A stretch of 64,000 bases of DNA from Devosia subaequoris (GTDB lineage Bacteria > Pseudomonadota > Alphaproteobacteria > Rhizobiales > Devosiaceae), in NCBI RefSeq assembly GCF_014197055.1, contig NZ_JACIEW010000003.1, positions 330,873-394,872 on the forward strand, in the 5' to 3' direction. Below are positions 25,780 through 33,465 of this stretch, in pieces. Below the pieces are notes generated by a model, which was not told the DNA's origin, did no database searches, and saw only the letters and a program-made list of their open reading frames with translations. Every line of letters starts with the position of its first letter. Positions within the stretch are counted from its first letter, which is position 1. Position numbers and translations under genes: made by a program.

Positions 25780-27126
25780 TTAGCGGGCAGCCTGGGTCAG
25801 CTGCTGCTGCAGATCGGCGATGAGCTGGTCTGCGCCCTGCTCTGGGGACAGTTGACCAAATGCCACCGCGTCATAGGCGCGATTGAGCGTATCAGTCAGC
25901 GCCTGGTAGCCGCCGGCCGGCCAAAACACCGGATTGGCGTCGTCGATCACGTCCTGATACAGCTTGATATGCTGTACTTGGGTGGGCTGCGTCTCAGGAT
26001 CTTCAGCCTGAGCGGTTGCCAGAGCCGGAATGGACACCACGCCATTGTCCGATTCGTAGATCCCGGCAGCCTCTTCGTTCTGGGTCCAGAAGTTGATCCA
26101 CTCGGCGGCAACAGGCACCAGTGCCTCATCACAGCTCGCACCAATTGCAATGCCATTGGCGCCAATATCCATGCCGACCGTTCCATCCGGACCAACCGGA
26201 TAGGGCATGATGCCGATCGTGGTACCCGGGCTCACGGTATCCACCGTAGTCTGCACCGAACCAAGCTGGTTGGGCGGACGGTTGGTCATAAAGCCGCGAT
26301 TATTGGCGATGTTGGATTCTTCGATCAGTGCGCTATTGTCGCTGATCATCACCTCGGGAGGCTCGGTGACCCCGGCAGTGCGCAGGGCTTCCCAATATTC
26401 GAACCACTGGATGGCGACATCCTTGGTGAAGCCGACATTCGAACCGTCGAACACATCCTCGCCATGCGACTGCACCCAGGTCACGAAGGCATCCTGCTCG
26501 CGACCCATATTGTGCACCGAGGCCGCGCCTTCGGGCAGATGCGGAAGAATGGCGGTGAGATATTCGGCGAACTCGTCCCAGGTGTAGGGATATTCGAGCG
26601 GTGCAACGCCAGCATCCGCGGCAGCTTGCGCCATCTGCTCATTATACATCAGGGCGAAGTAGAATACGCCATGCGGGATCATGTAAAGATTGCCGTCGGC
26701 ACCACGCGCTGAGTTCAGCACGGGCTCAGGAATACCCGAGACATCGAGGGTTCCGTTCTCGACCAGCTCGTCGAGCGGCATCAGGATGTCGGGACGGGCA
26801 TAGGTTGCCAACCAACGCGTCTGCATGGTGATGGCACAGGGCTGGTTGTTGCCGGTCGACTGGATCGTCAGGCGCTCCCAGTACGGCGACCAGTCTGCGT
26901 TCTCGCGAACGATAGAAACGTTCGGGTGCTGACCTTCGAAGAGCTGGATGATCTGGTCTGTCTTGTCGTTGCGGACCTGACCACCCCACCAGCTAAACCG
27001 GATCTCACCCTGCAGGTCACTATCCTGCGCGGCAGCGCCACTGGGCAGAACGGCCATGGACAAAGCCAGGACCGAGGTCGCGAGTAATGATCCTGCCAAC
27101 CCCTTCTTAAGACGGAATTCTTGCAT
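25780..27126 (-). CDS. Sugar ABC transporter substrate-binding protein
   Basis: A 448-residue family-1 solute-binding protein. A signal peptide (residues about 1-34, ending SGAAAQ) leads into GEIRFSWWGGQVRNDKTDQIIQLFE, typical of UgpB-like receptors. I used the ATG at 27126, with GGGAGG upstream, rather than the in-frame start six codons earlier. It is the first gene of a five-gene operon (receptor, two permeases, ATPase, RraA-like enzyme). A CTTGTATGCAAG-type palindrome lies about 120 bases upstream. The ligand is unknown; the setting suggests a sugar or sugar acid. Confidence 0.9.
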   Translation of the reverse strand: MQEFRLKKGLAGSLLATSVLALSMAVLPSGAAAQDSDLQGEIRFSWWGGQVRNDKTDQIIQLFEGQHPNVSIVRENADWSPYWERLTIQSTGNNQPCAITMQTRWLATYARPDILMPLDELVENGTLDVSGIPEPVLNSARGADGNLYMIPHGVFYFALMYNEQMAQAAADAGVAPLEYPYTWDEFAEYLTAILPHLPEGAASVHNMGREQDAFVTWVQSHGEDVFDGSNVGFTKDVAIQWFEYWEALRTAGVTEPPEVMISDNSALIEESNIANNRGFMTNRPPNQLGSVQTTVDTVSPGTTIGIMPYPVGPDGTVGMDIGANGIAIGASCDEALVPVAAEWINFWTQNEEAAGIYESDNGVVSIPALATAQAEDPETQPTQVQHIKLYQDVIDDANPVFWPAGGYQALTDTLNRAYDAVAFGQLSPEQGADQLIADLQQQLTQAAR

Positions 27127-27248
27127 GGTTTCCTCCCTTTGCAAATTCCCTCGCCTGCGCGCCTGACAACCAGATCGCAGACAATTTCTTTCTAGCGCGA
27201 CACCCTGCTCACCCCTCCGCGAGAACTTGGCGCCTCGTTACTATCCCA

Positions 27249-27264
27249 TTCTTGTATGCAAGAA
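27249..27264. promoter_or_regulatory. GntR-type operator upstream of the sugar ABC operon
   Basis: TTCTTGTATGCAAGAA: perfect arms TTCTTG and CAAGAA around TATG. It is 123 bases upstream of the binding-protein gene in the 328-base gap 27127-27454. Copies with the same core occur at 27444, 30482 and 31369. The gap shows nothing else recognisable. Confidence 0.65.
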
Positions 27265-27443
27265 ACACCGCTGTCAACGATAATGAGTCACTAATTTGCG
27301 TACGCCGTCTTACAGCTCGCTTGCACCCGCAAAGCCCTGCGTGCCATAGCAATCAACGCCGAACGCATGATATCAATCCACCTGCAATGGACGCACTGGA
27401 TCAGGTGATGGTTACGCCCGTCATCGGGATCAAACGAGGCTCT

Positions 27444-27455
27444 GTTGTATGCAAC
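27444..27455. promoter_or_regulatory. Second copy of the TTGTATGCAA operator
   Basis: GTTGTATGCAAC at the 3' end of the YciI-like gene, 195 bases upstream of the other site in the same gap. The paired sites may allow looping or mark a distal promoter of the ABC operon. Confidence 0.5.
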
Positions 27456-27751
27456 TAAGAGATAAAATCGTCAGGTCGCTTCATGAACCAGTCCCATCGG
27501 GAGACCGTCAGGCTTTTGAATACGCCCTGGGTCCAGTAAGGGTCGGCAAAGGCAAACTTCTCGGCGGCCTCCTGCGACGCCGCACGCATCACGATCATGC
27601 TGCCGATCGGCTCTCCATCAGCATCAAGATACGGGCCCGCCAGGATCAGATCTTCGTCCAGCCCGGCATAGTAGGCCCGGTGCTGCGGGCGATATTCCAG
27701 TCTTCCGGCCATACCGTTCGCCTTGTCGCGGCCACTGACGATGAACAGCAC
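27455..27751 (-). CDS. YciI-like protein
   Basis: A 98-residue protein of the YciI (YCII-related) ferredoxin-like fold. It shows the typical pattern FIVSGRDKANGMAGR, RAYYAGL, LILAGPYLDADGEPIGSMIV and FADPYWTQGVFKSLTVSRW. Some family members carry a histidine-aspartate pair and act on lactones or chlorinated aromatic acids. No single function is established. It lies 14 bases downstream of the dehydrogenase gene and ends the RraA-amidohydrolase-dehydrogenase operon. Related YciI proteins often sit beside sugar-acid or aromatic catabolic genes. Confidence 0.75.
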   Translation of the reverse strand: MLFIVSGRDKANGMAGRLEYRPQHRAYYAGLDEDLILAGPYLDADGEPIGSMIVMRAASQEAAEKFAFADPYWTQGVFKSLTVSRWDWFMKRPDDFIS

Positions 27752-27765
27752 TGCATCCTCCCCGA

Positions 27766-28668
27766 CTAATCAGTGGTCTTCTGGTAGAGGCGCGACACCG
27801 AAGCGCCGTCTTCCATTTCGTTTCCGGCCTCAGCGTAAAGACGATATTGCCGCACGGCGACATCGAGGAGGGGCAATTCAAGCCCCAGATCGTGCACGAA
27901 GCGCTCTACCGATTTCAGGTCCTTGTTGACCTGGCGCACATAGCTGCGCGGTGGATCGAAGTCTTCGGCGCTCATCTGCGTGTAGATGCGCTGGAGGATT
28001 GCGCTATCCGCTAGCCCTCCCTTAAGGCAGACAGGCAGGAGATCCGGGTCAATCCCTGCAGCGCGGCAGCTCGCAAGGATTTCTGCCATAAGAATGTAGT
28101 TCGCGCCCACAATGGCCTGATTCAGGATTTTGGTTTTCTGACCCGAACCAAGCGGCCCCATCAGCGTGACATTCTGCGCAATATTGCCCAGCAACGGCTC
28201 TGCGTCTTCAAATGCCGAAGGATCGCCGCCGGCCATGATGGTGAGTTCGCCTTGGCGGGCTGGCGCGGGACCACCAGACATGGGCGCATCGATCCATTTT
28301 GCCCCCATCTCCTTTTCAAGACGGCTGGCCAGCTTCAGCGTCGCCTCCGGAGACGTGGTCGAAAGATCCACCAGCATGCGCGCGCCGCGCCCGGCCTCAG
28401 CAAAGCCGTTGGAACCGAAACAGACGCTTTCGATGGCCGCGTCGCCCAGAACGCAGACGAACACGACGTCTGAGTTCTTCCAGACTTCGGCCGGGCTCGA
28501 AGCCCATTTGGCGCCGCTGCCACGGATGGTGTCAAAGCGTTCCGGCTCCAGATTCCAGACCGTCAGATCATAGCCCTGCTCCCGCAACCGCTCAGCGATG
28601 GGCGCCCCCATGATGCCAAGGCCGACAAGGCCAAGGCGGGTGGAAGTGTCGAAGGCAAGCTTGGTCAT
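27766..28668 (-). CDS. NAD(P)-dependent beta-hydroxyacid dehydrogenase (3-hydroxyisobutyrate dehydrogenase family)
   Basis: A 300-residue oxidoreductase of the HIBADH/tartronate semialdehyde reductase family. The Rossmann motif is LGLVGLGIMGAPIA (residues 12-25), the substrate-site loop is DAPMSGGPAPARQGELTIMAGG (residues 127-148), and the catalytic lysine is probably K180 in GSGQKTKILNQ. The ATG overlaps the stop of the amidohydrolase gene (ATGA), so they are translationally coupled. In this setting it probably reduces or oxidises a 3-hydroxy-acid derived from the imported sugar. The exact substrate cannot be read from sequence. Confidence 0.85.
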   Translation of the reverse strand: MTKLAFDTSTRLGLVGLGIMGAPIAERLREQGYDLTVWNLEPERFDTIRGSGAKWASSPAEVWKNSDVVFVCVLGDAAIESVCFGSNGFAEAGRGARMLVDLSTTSPEATLKLASRLEKEMGAKWIDAPMSGGPAPARQGELTIMAGGDPSAFEDAEPLLGNIAQNVTLMGPLGSGQKTKILNQAIVGANYILMAEILASCRAAGIDPDLLPVCLKGGLADSAILQRIYTQMSAEDFDPPRSYVRQVNKDLKSVERFVHDLGLELPLLDVAVRQYRLYAEAGNEMEDGASVSRLYQKTTD

Positions 28669-29576
28669 CGCTCCGCTCCTTCTTGAGTCTGAATACGGTA
28701 GATGCGGGCGGCATTGTCGTGAAACAGCGCCTGCTGGTCCCTTTCGGGCAGGTCACTCACGCAGGCCATGAACCCATTGAAGATAGTGTCGAAGTCAGCC
28801 ACGAGGCCGTCGACCGGAAAATTGGATGCGAACATGCAGCGCGCCACACCGAAGATCTCAATGGTGTCGCGGATGATTTGGCCATTCGCCTCTACGGTCC
28901 AGGCACGATCCTTCTGCCCAAGACCCGAAATCTTGATGGCAATGTTGGGGCACTCGGCGGCCCGTTTCAGGGCTCCGCGCCAGGCATTGAGGCCCTCTGA
29001 ACTGCGATCCGAAGGCAGGCCGGTGTGATTGATGATGATCTGGGTGTCTGGAAACGCCGCAGCCAGATCGGCCGCTTCCGAGAGATGCCACCACGGCGTT
29101 TGCAGATCAAAGCTCAAGCCATTTAGCGCGAGCATGGCGAAACCACGCCGGAAAGCGGGATCCCCCATGCTGCCCGGTGCACCGCGAACAACCTCTTCGG
29201 GCCGCGCTGCCGCCTTTGGCTTGTGCCGGATGCCACGGACAAATCCGGTGTGGCCATGCGCCTCGAGCACGGACGCAGCGTCATCCCGGTCCAGCCAGGC
29301 CTGCGCCACCATCACGCTCGGCAGCCCTTCTTTCTTGCGAAGTGCCTCGACCCAGGCGACCTCACCCAGCGGGTCGACAGGATTCCATTCGGTTTCGATA
29401 AAGACGCTGCCAACAAGTTCAAATGCCGAGGCATCGCGCCGATAGTCGCCGGGCAGATAATTGCGCTTGAGCGCATCGTAATTGCCGTAGCGAAAGCTCA
29501 CCGGCTTGTCGGCGAGCCAGGGCAGATAATTTGCGTCCAGATCCCAGAAATGCTGGTGTGCATCGATAACCCGCAC
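28665..29576 (-). CDS. Amidohydrolase-family lactonase-like hydrolase
   Basis: A 303-residue metal-dependent TIM-barrel hydrolase of the amidohydrolase-2 group, which includes L-fuconolactonase, rhamnono-lactonase and 2-pyrone-4,6-dicarboxylate lactonase. The metal motif HQHFWD lies at residues 7-12, with later ligand candidates in INHTGLP and ASNFPVDG (the conserved aspartate). The opening MRVIDAHQHFWDLDANYLPWL is close to sugar-lactonase members. A GGGAGG site precedes the ATG. It lies between the second RraA-like gene and the dehydrogenase, which suggests opening of an aldonolactone. I am sure of the family but not of the lactone. Confidence 0.83.
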   Translation of the reverse strand: MRVIDAHQHFWDLDANYLPWLADKPVSFRYGNYDALKRNYLPGDYRRDASAFELVGSVFIETEWNPVDPLGEVAWVEALRKKEGLPSVMVAQAWLDRDDAASVLEAHGHTGFVRGIRHKPKAAARPEEVVRGAPGSMGDPAFRRGFAMLALNGLSFDLQTPWWHLSEAADLAAAFPDTQIIINHTGLPSDRSSEGLNAWRGALKRAAECPNIAIKISGLGQKDRAWTVEANGQIIRDTIEIFGVARCMFASNFPVDGLVADFDTIFNGFMACVSDLPERDQQALFHDNAARIYRIQTQEGAER

Positions 29577-29626
29577 ATTTCCCTCCCTTGCGGGAGCCGG
29601 AGGGCCGGCTCCCGAAATCGATATGG

Positions 29627-30400
29627 CTAGGCTTGAAGTTCGGCGTAGAAGCGATCGATAGCGTCGGTATCGACACTCTCGTCATGGGTTCGCCCAAGGG
29701 CATCGTAGCGCTTGCGCCGGGCATTCATGTCGGCGACCAGCACCGCCTTGGCATGCAGAGCGACCTGCTTGGCGATCTCGATCGGCACAACGATCAAACC
29801 GTCGTCGTCGCAGCCCACAATGTCGCCAGGGCGCACCTGCGCACCCCCGATACCAATCGTGGTATTGAGTTCGACAACCTCGATGCGACCCGGAATGATG
29901 GTCCGGCCGCGCTCCCGACAAACCATCGGCGTCTTCTGCATGGTGACTTCGCCGGTATCGCGGCAATGACCATTGGTGACAATGCCAACTGCACCAGCAG
30001 CCTGCAGAGCAAGGACATTTTCAGACCCGAAGAAGCCGACCTCGCCCGAGCTGCCCACGTCGGTGACAACGACGCTGCCATCCTTGACGAGATCATTTAG
30101 ACCCCGCCCGTTATGCCCGTGCTTGTTGAACCAGATGCCATGGGCCCCAACGATTTCTTCAGTTGTTTCGAGCGACCACATCGGCTTGTTGGCCGGGACG
30201 CAGCGTTGCGTGACAGCTGGCCCCCAGAACTTCATACCCAGCCAGAGCGGGCGAATTTCCTGGGATACCAGGCCAATATTGAAATAGCCCAGGCCATCCA
30301 TGGCGTCCGCAACATCAACGACGCGCAAAGGCTCAAAAAACTTTCGGATATGATAGGGATCCACGGCTTTGCCGTCGGCATCCTTGGGCTCGTAAGACAT
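29627..30400 (-). CDS. RraA-family aldolase/decarboxylase-like protein (2)
   Basis: A 257-residue paralogue of the RraA/HMG-CHA aldolase family. The signature lies in GIVTNGHCRDTGEV (Arg-Asp pair), followed by GIGGAQVRPGDIVGCDDDGLIVVP. I chose the ATG at 30400, which has AAGGA upstream and matches the family start, over the in-frame start 72 bases earlier. It is the first gene of the operon with the amidohydrolase, dehydrogenase and YciI-like genes. A CTTGTATGCAAG palindrome lies 82 bases upstream. It is probably the aldolase that splits a keto-acid intermediate. Confidence 0.82.
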   Translation of the reverse strand: MSYEPKDADGKAVDPYHIRKFFEPLRVVDVADAMDGLGYFNIGLVSQEIRPLWLGMKFWGPAVTQRCVPANKPMWSLETTEEIVGAHGIWFNKHGHNGRGLNDLVKDGSVVVTDVGSSGEVGFFGSENVLALQAAGAVGIVTNGHCRDTGEVTMQKTPMVCRERGRTIIPGRIEVVELNTTIGIGGAQVRPGDIVGCDDDGLIVVPIEIAKQVALHAKAVLVADMNARRKRYDALGRTHDESVDTDAIDRFYAELQA

Positions 30401-30481
30401 GACGAATCCTTGCTGGCGCACGCTTGGCGCCACCCTTGTATGAGTGATTAGGACGGGCTCCCCCCGATCCACGTCGTCATT

Positions 30482-30493
30482 CTTGTATGCAAG
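30482..30493. promoter_or_regulatory. GntR-type operator upstream of RraA-like gene 2
   Basis: CTTGTATGCAAG, perfect 4-bp arms around TATG, 82 bases upstream of the gene. A related partial copy (CTTGTATGAG) is at 30435-30444, nearer the start codon. Confidence 0.65.
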
Positions 30494-30590
30494 GTTTCAG
30501 GGTGTCAACGCTTTTTGGCGCATATTTTTGCCGAAGAAGGAACTCGACAGGACAGCGCGCCCGGATATTGGGGGACGTCAAGCCGCCGCG

Positions 30591-31295
30591 CTAGTCGTCA
30601 TTCTCCAGGCGAGACTGCAGGAATGGCAGGCTGTTCAAGAAGTGCTCCCTGGTCAGTTTGGCGAGCAATTGACCGTCCCTTGACGCCAGTGCCGTGAACA
30701 TCTTGGTGTGTTCAAACAGGGCGCCCGTCCAGCGGCCGGTGTCCAGATTTGCCAGGGCGCGCGCGCGCTCCACCCTTGGCACCAGCGACTGCCACACCGT
30801 GTGAAGCACTGGATTTGCGGCAATTTCCACCGTTCTTTGGTGGATCTTCTGGTTAATTTGCATATAGGGCGCCCGCTCTTTGCGGGTGTGAAAGTCGATC
30901 ATTTCCGCCAGCAAACGGCCGATCTCGCCAATCTCGGCTTCCGTGATTTTCTGGCAGGCCAACTCGGCAGCTATACCCTCGATTGCGCCAAACACGACGA
31001 ACAGATGTTCAAGGTCCGGCGCATGCAGCTCGGACACCACAACACTGCGGTTAGGCAGCAGATCGACGAGCCCCTCTGCTGCAATCGTCCTCAACGCCTC
31101 GCGGACGGGTGTTCGCGACACGCCAAGCTGTTCGCACAATTGCACTTCTCGCAATCGCTCACCTGGCGGCAACTCTCCGGACAGGATCATGCTGCGCAGC
31201 TTGCCAGCGGCTTCTGCATGCAACTGCCCCTTTTTTCGCCCCAAGGAGTCGCCGGGTTCGTTGGCCAATGGCCCGTTTTCTGCGGTTTTGCCCAT
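30591..31295 (-). CDS. GntR/FCD-family transcriptional regulator of the catabolic island
   Basis: A 234-residue regulator with an N-terminal GntR winged helix (residues about 20-90; GERLREVQLCEQLGVSRTPVREALRTIAAEGLVDLLPNRSVVV) and a C-terminal FCD ligand domain (about 100-225), which often binds sugar acids through a metal. It is divergent from the CoA transferase gene, with a perfect TCTTGTATACAAGA in between. A degenerate site (TCGTATGCA) overlaps its own ribosome binding region, suggesting autorepression. It is the best candidate to bind the four TTGTATRCAA sites between 27.2 and 31.4 kb. Confidence 0.85.
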   Translation of the reverse strand: MGKTAENGPLANEPGDSLGRKKGQLHAEAAGKLRSMILSGELPPGERLREVQLCEQLGVSRTPVREALRTIAAEGLVDLLPNRSVVVSELHAPDLEHLFVVFGAIEGIAAELACQKITEAEIGEIGRLLAEMIDFHTRKERAPYMQINQKIHQRTVEIAANPVLHTVWQSLVPRVERARALANLDTGRWTGALFEHTKMFTALASRDGQLLAKLTREHFLNSLPFLQSRLENDD

Positions 31296-31300
31296 ATCTG

Positions 31301-31311
31301 CTCGTATGCAG
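31301..31311. promoter_or_regulatory. Degenerate operator over the regulator's ribosome binding region
   Basis: CTCGTATGCAG matches the TTGTATGCAA family in 8 positions and lies just upstream of the minus-strand GntR start at 31295. It would suit autorepression. Confidence 0.4.
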
Positions 31312-31368
31312 CTTTCACAAAAAAAGCAAGATGCCGAAATTCCGGCCTTGATTTTCAGCTAACACCAG

Positions 31369-31382
31369 TCTTGTATACAAGA
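31369..31382. promoter_or_regulatory. GntR-type operator upstream of the CoA transferase operon
   Basis: TCTTGTATACAAGA, a perfect 14-bp palindrome, 54 bases upstream of the CoA transferase start and 74 bases upstream of the divergent regulator. It is the most symmetric member of the set. Confidence 0.7.
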
Positions 31383-31435
31383 ATTGATTTCAGGAGGGGG
31401 CTCCGGCGCCGCCTTTCTGCACCTGGGAGGAGCCG

Positions 31436-32662
31436 ATGTCCGAACGCGCTGCCAATGCGAGCCACCATGAAGAACCTGACAGCTTGCCGCCATTGACCGG
31501 CTTGCGCGTGCTGGACTTGAGCCAGGTCATGGCCGGCCCCTTCTGCTGCATGTTGCTTGGTGACATGGGGGCGGACGTGATCAAGGTGGAACCTCCTGAA
31601 ACCGGCGATCAGACCAGAAAGTCAATGGGCTTCCGCATGAAGGGTGAGGATAGCCCGGGCTTTCTGGCGCTTAATCGCAATAAACGCAGCATTACGCTCA
31701 ATCTCAAGACACCGGAGGGCCAGAATATTCTGCATAAGCTGGTCGAGACGGCAGACATTCTGGTTGAAAACAGTCGACCGGGTGTCAGCAAGAAGCTCGG
31801 GGCCGACTATGAGACATTGTCCCGGATCAATCCACGACTGATCTACGCCAGCATATCCGGCTTCGGCCAAACCGGCCCGTGGTCCCAGCGTCCCGGTTTC
31901 GATCTGATCGCTCAGGCCATGGGCGGGATCATCAGCGGCACCGGCATCCCGGGAGCAGAACCGGTCAAGTCGGGCATCCCGGTGGGCGATCTGGGTGCGG
32001 GTATGTTTGCCAGCTACGGCATCCTGTCCGCGGTGATCGGGCGCGAGCGCACCGGCAAGGGACAATATATCGATACCTCACTGCTCGACGCCGCCCTGGC
32101 GCTGTCTGTTTGGGAAAGCACAGAATACTGGGCGACCGGCAAGTCGCCCGGACCGCTCGGTACAGCCAACCGGATGAGCGCACCCTATCAGGCCTTTGCC
32201 GGATCGGACGGCAATTTCGTTGTCGGCGCCGCCAATCAGAAACTCTGGCTGATCTTCTGCGATGTGATCGGGCGTCCCGAGCTGAAGGAAGACCCGCGCT
32301 ACGCCAACAATATCGACCGGGTTCAGCGTCGAAGCGAACTGGCCGACGAACTGAAACCGACTTTCCTTGCCCGTCCTGCCGAAGAATGGGTTGAGAAGTT
32401 TCTCGAAGCCGGCGTTCCTGCCGGGCCGATCAATGATTACAGCGTGGCGCTCGACAACGAGCACGTCCACCACCGCAAGGCCGTGATCGAAATTGAGCAT
32501 CCTGTCGAGGGGAGCTTCAAGGCACTGGGCTTTCCAGCCAAACTCTCGCACACCCCAGCAGCGGTCCGTCGGCCGCCACCGCTACTGGGCCAGCACACTG
32601 ACGAGATTCTGAGCGAACTTGGCCTGCTCGACGAGCAGAACCACAAAGCGATCCCGGTATGA
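31436..32662 (+). CDS. CaiB/BaiF-type (family III) CoA transferase
   Basis: A 408-residue family III CoA transferase, which moves CoA from a donor thioester to a carboxylic acid. The opening TGLRVLDLSQVMAGPFCCMLLGDMGADVIKVE (residues about 22-53) and SGFGQTGPWSQRPGFDLIAQAMGG are classic. The catalytic aspartate is probably in PVGDLGAGMFASYG (near residue 183). A strong GGGAGGAG site precedes the ATG. It is coupled by ATGA to a crotonase-family gene, suggesting that a carboxylic acid is activated as its CoA ester and then modified. The acid is unknown. Confidence 0.88.
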   Translation: MSERAANASHHEEPDSLPPLTGLRVLDLSQVMAGPFCCMLLGDMGADVIKVEPPETGDQTRKSMGFRMKGEDSPGFLALNRNKRSITLNLKTPEGQNILHKLVETADILVENSRPGVSKKLGADYETLSRINPRLIYASISGFGQTGPWSQRPGFDLIAQAMGGIISGTGIPGAEPVKSGIPVGDLGAGMFASYGILSAVIGRERTGKGQYIDTSLLDAALALSVWESTEYWATGKSPGPLGTANRMSAPYQAFAGSDGNFVVGAANQKLWLIFCDVIGRPELKEDPRYANNIDRVQRRSELADELKPTFLARPAEEWVEKFLEAGVPAGPINDYSVALDNEHVHHRKAVIEIEHPVEGSFKALGFPAKLSHTPAAVRRPPPLLGQHTDEILSELGLLDEQNHKAIPV

Positions 32663-33447
32663 CGGAGCCAGTCGACCTCGGCCGTGTCCGTCTTGAGCGG
32701 GACGGTGCTGTCGCGCGGATCATCTTTGATCGGCCCGACGCCCATAACGCCTTTACCTGGGCCATGTATGAAGAGCTAGATGCCATTCTCGCCTCGATCA
32801 GCGAGGATCCGGACCTGCGGGTCGTGACGCTGCGCGGCGCTGGTGGAAAAGCCTTCGTCGCCGGGTCCGATATCTCCCAGTTCAGGGAATTTGACGGCGG
32901 CGCCGATGGCATCGCCTATGAAGCCAAGATGAACCGCTATTTCCAGCGCATCCTGGCGGTACCGGTACCCACCGTGGCCATCGTGGATGGTTGGGCGGTT
33001 GGTGGCGGGCTCAACATTGCCGCCTGCTGCGATATTCGCGTCGCCAGCAGGCGAGCCAGGTTCGGCAGCCCGATCGCGCGCACCATCGGCAATTGCGTTT
33101 CCATGCAGACCTACGCCCGTGTTGTCGGTGGCTTCGGGGAAGCGCGGGCCAAACGCATGCTGATGCTGGCAGAATTCATCGAAGCGGATGAGGCGATGGC
33201 GGCAGGATTTCTTGCCCGTCTGGTAGAGCCTGACGAAATCGACCAGGCAGCGCAGGAGGTAGTCGAGCGTCTGCTTGAAAATGCCCCCATAACCTTGCGC
33301 GTCAGCAAGGCAGCCATAGGCCGCGTCCTGGCCCGCGATATAGACCCGGCGGACGACCTCATCGGCCTCACCTATGGCAGTGAGGATTTTCGGCGTGGCG
33401 TCGAGGCCTTCGTCAGCAAAACCAAACCGGAATGGCAGGGCCGCTGA
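32659..33447 (+). CDS. Crotonase-superfamily enzyme without the usual catalytic glutamates
   Basis: A 262-residue enoyl-CoA hydratase/isomerase family protein. The CoA and oxyanion-hole regions are present (GGKAFVAGSDISQF, residues 62-75; VDGWAVGGGLNIAACCDIRVAS, 109-130). The two glutamates of classic enoyl-CoA hydratase are missing, however: the GGGCE position is N119 (GGGLN) and the FGQPE position is I139 (FGSPI). A normal hydratase reaction is therefore doubtful; isomerase, racemase or decarboxylase chemistry is possible. It is coupled to the CoA transferase by ATGA. The frame is complete and of normal length. Confidence 0.82.
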   Translation: MTEPVDLGRVRLERDGAVARIIFDRPDAHNAFTWAMYEELDAILASISEDPDLRVVTLRGAGGKAFVAGSDISQFREFDGGADGIAYEAKMNRYFQRILAVPVPTVAIVDGWAVGGGLNIAACCDIRVASRRARFGSPIARTIGNCVSMQTYARVVGGFGEARAKRMLMLAEFIEADEAMAAGFLARLVEPDEIDQAAQEVVERLLENAPITLRVSKAAIGRVLARDIDPADDLIGLTYGSEDFRRGVEAFVSKTKPEWQGR

Positions 33448-33465
33448 AGCGGCGGGAGGATTACT

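Noticed and set aside
25558..26712. A 384-codon plus-strand frame opposite the sugar receptor gene
   Set aside because: It covers a gene with a signal peptide and clear family motifs on the other strand; low-complexity His/Ile/Gly composition.
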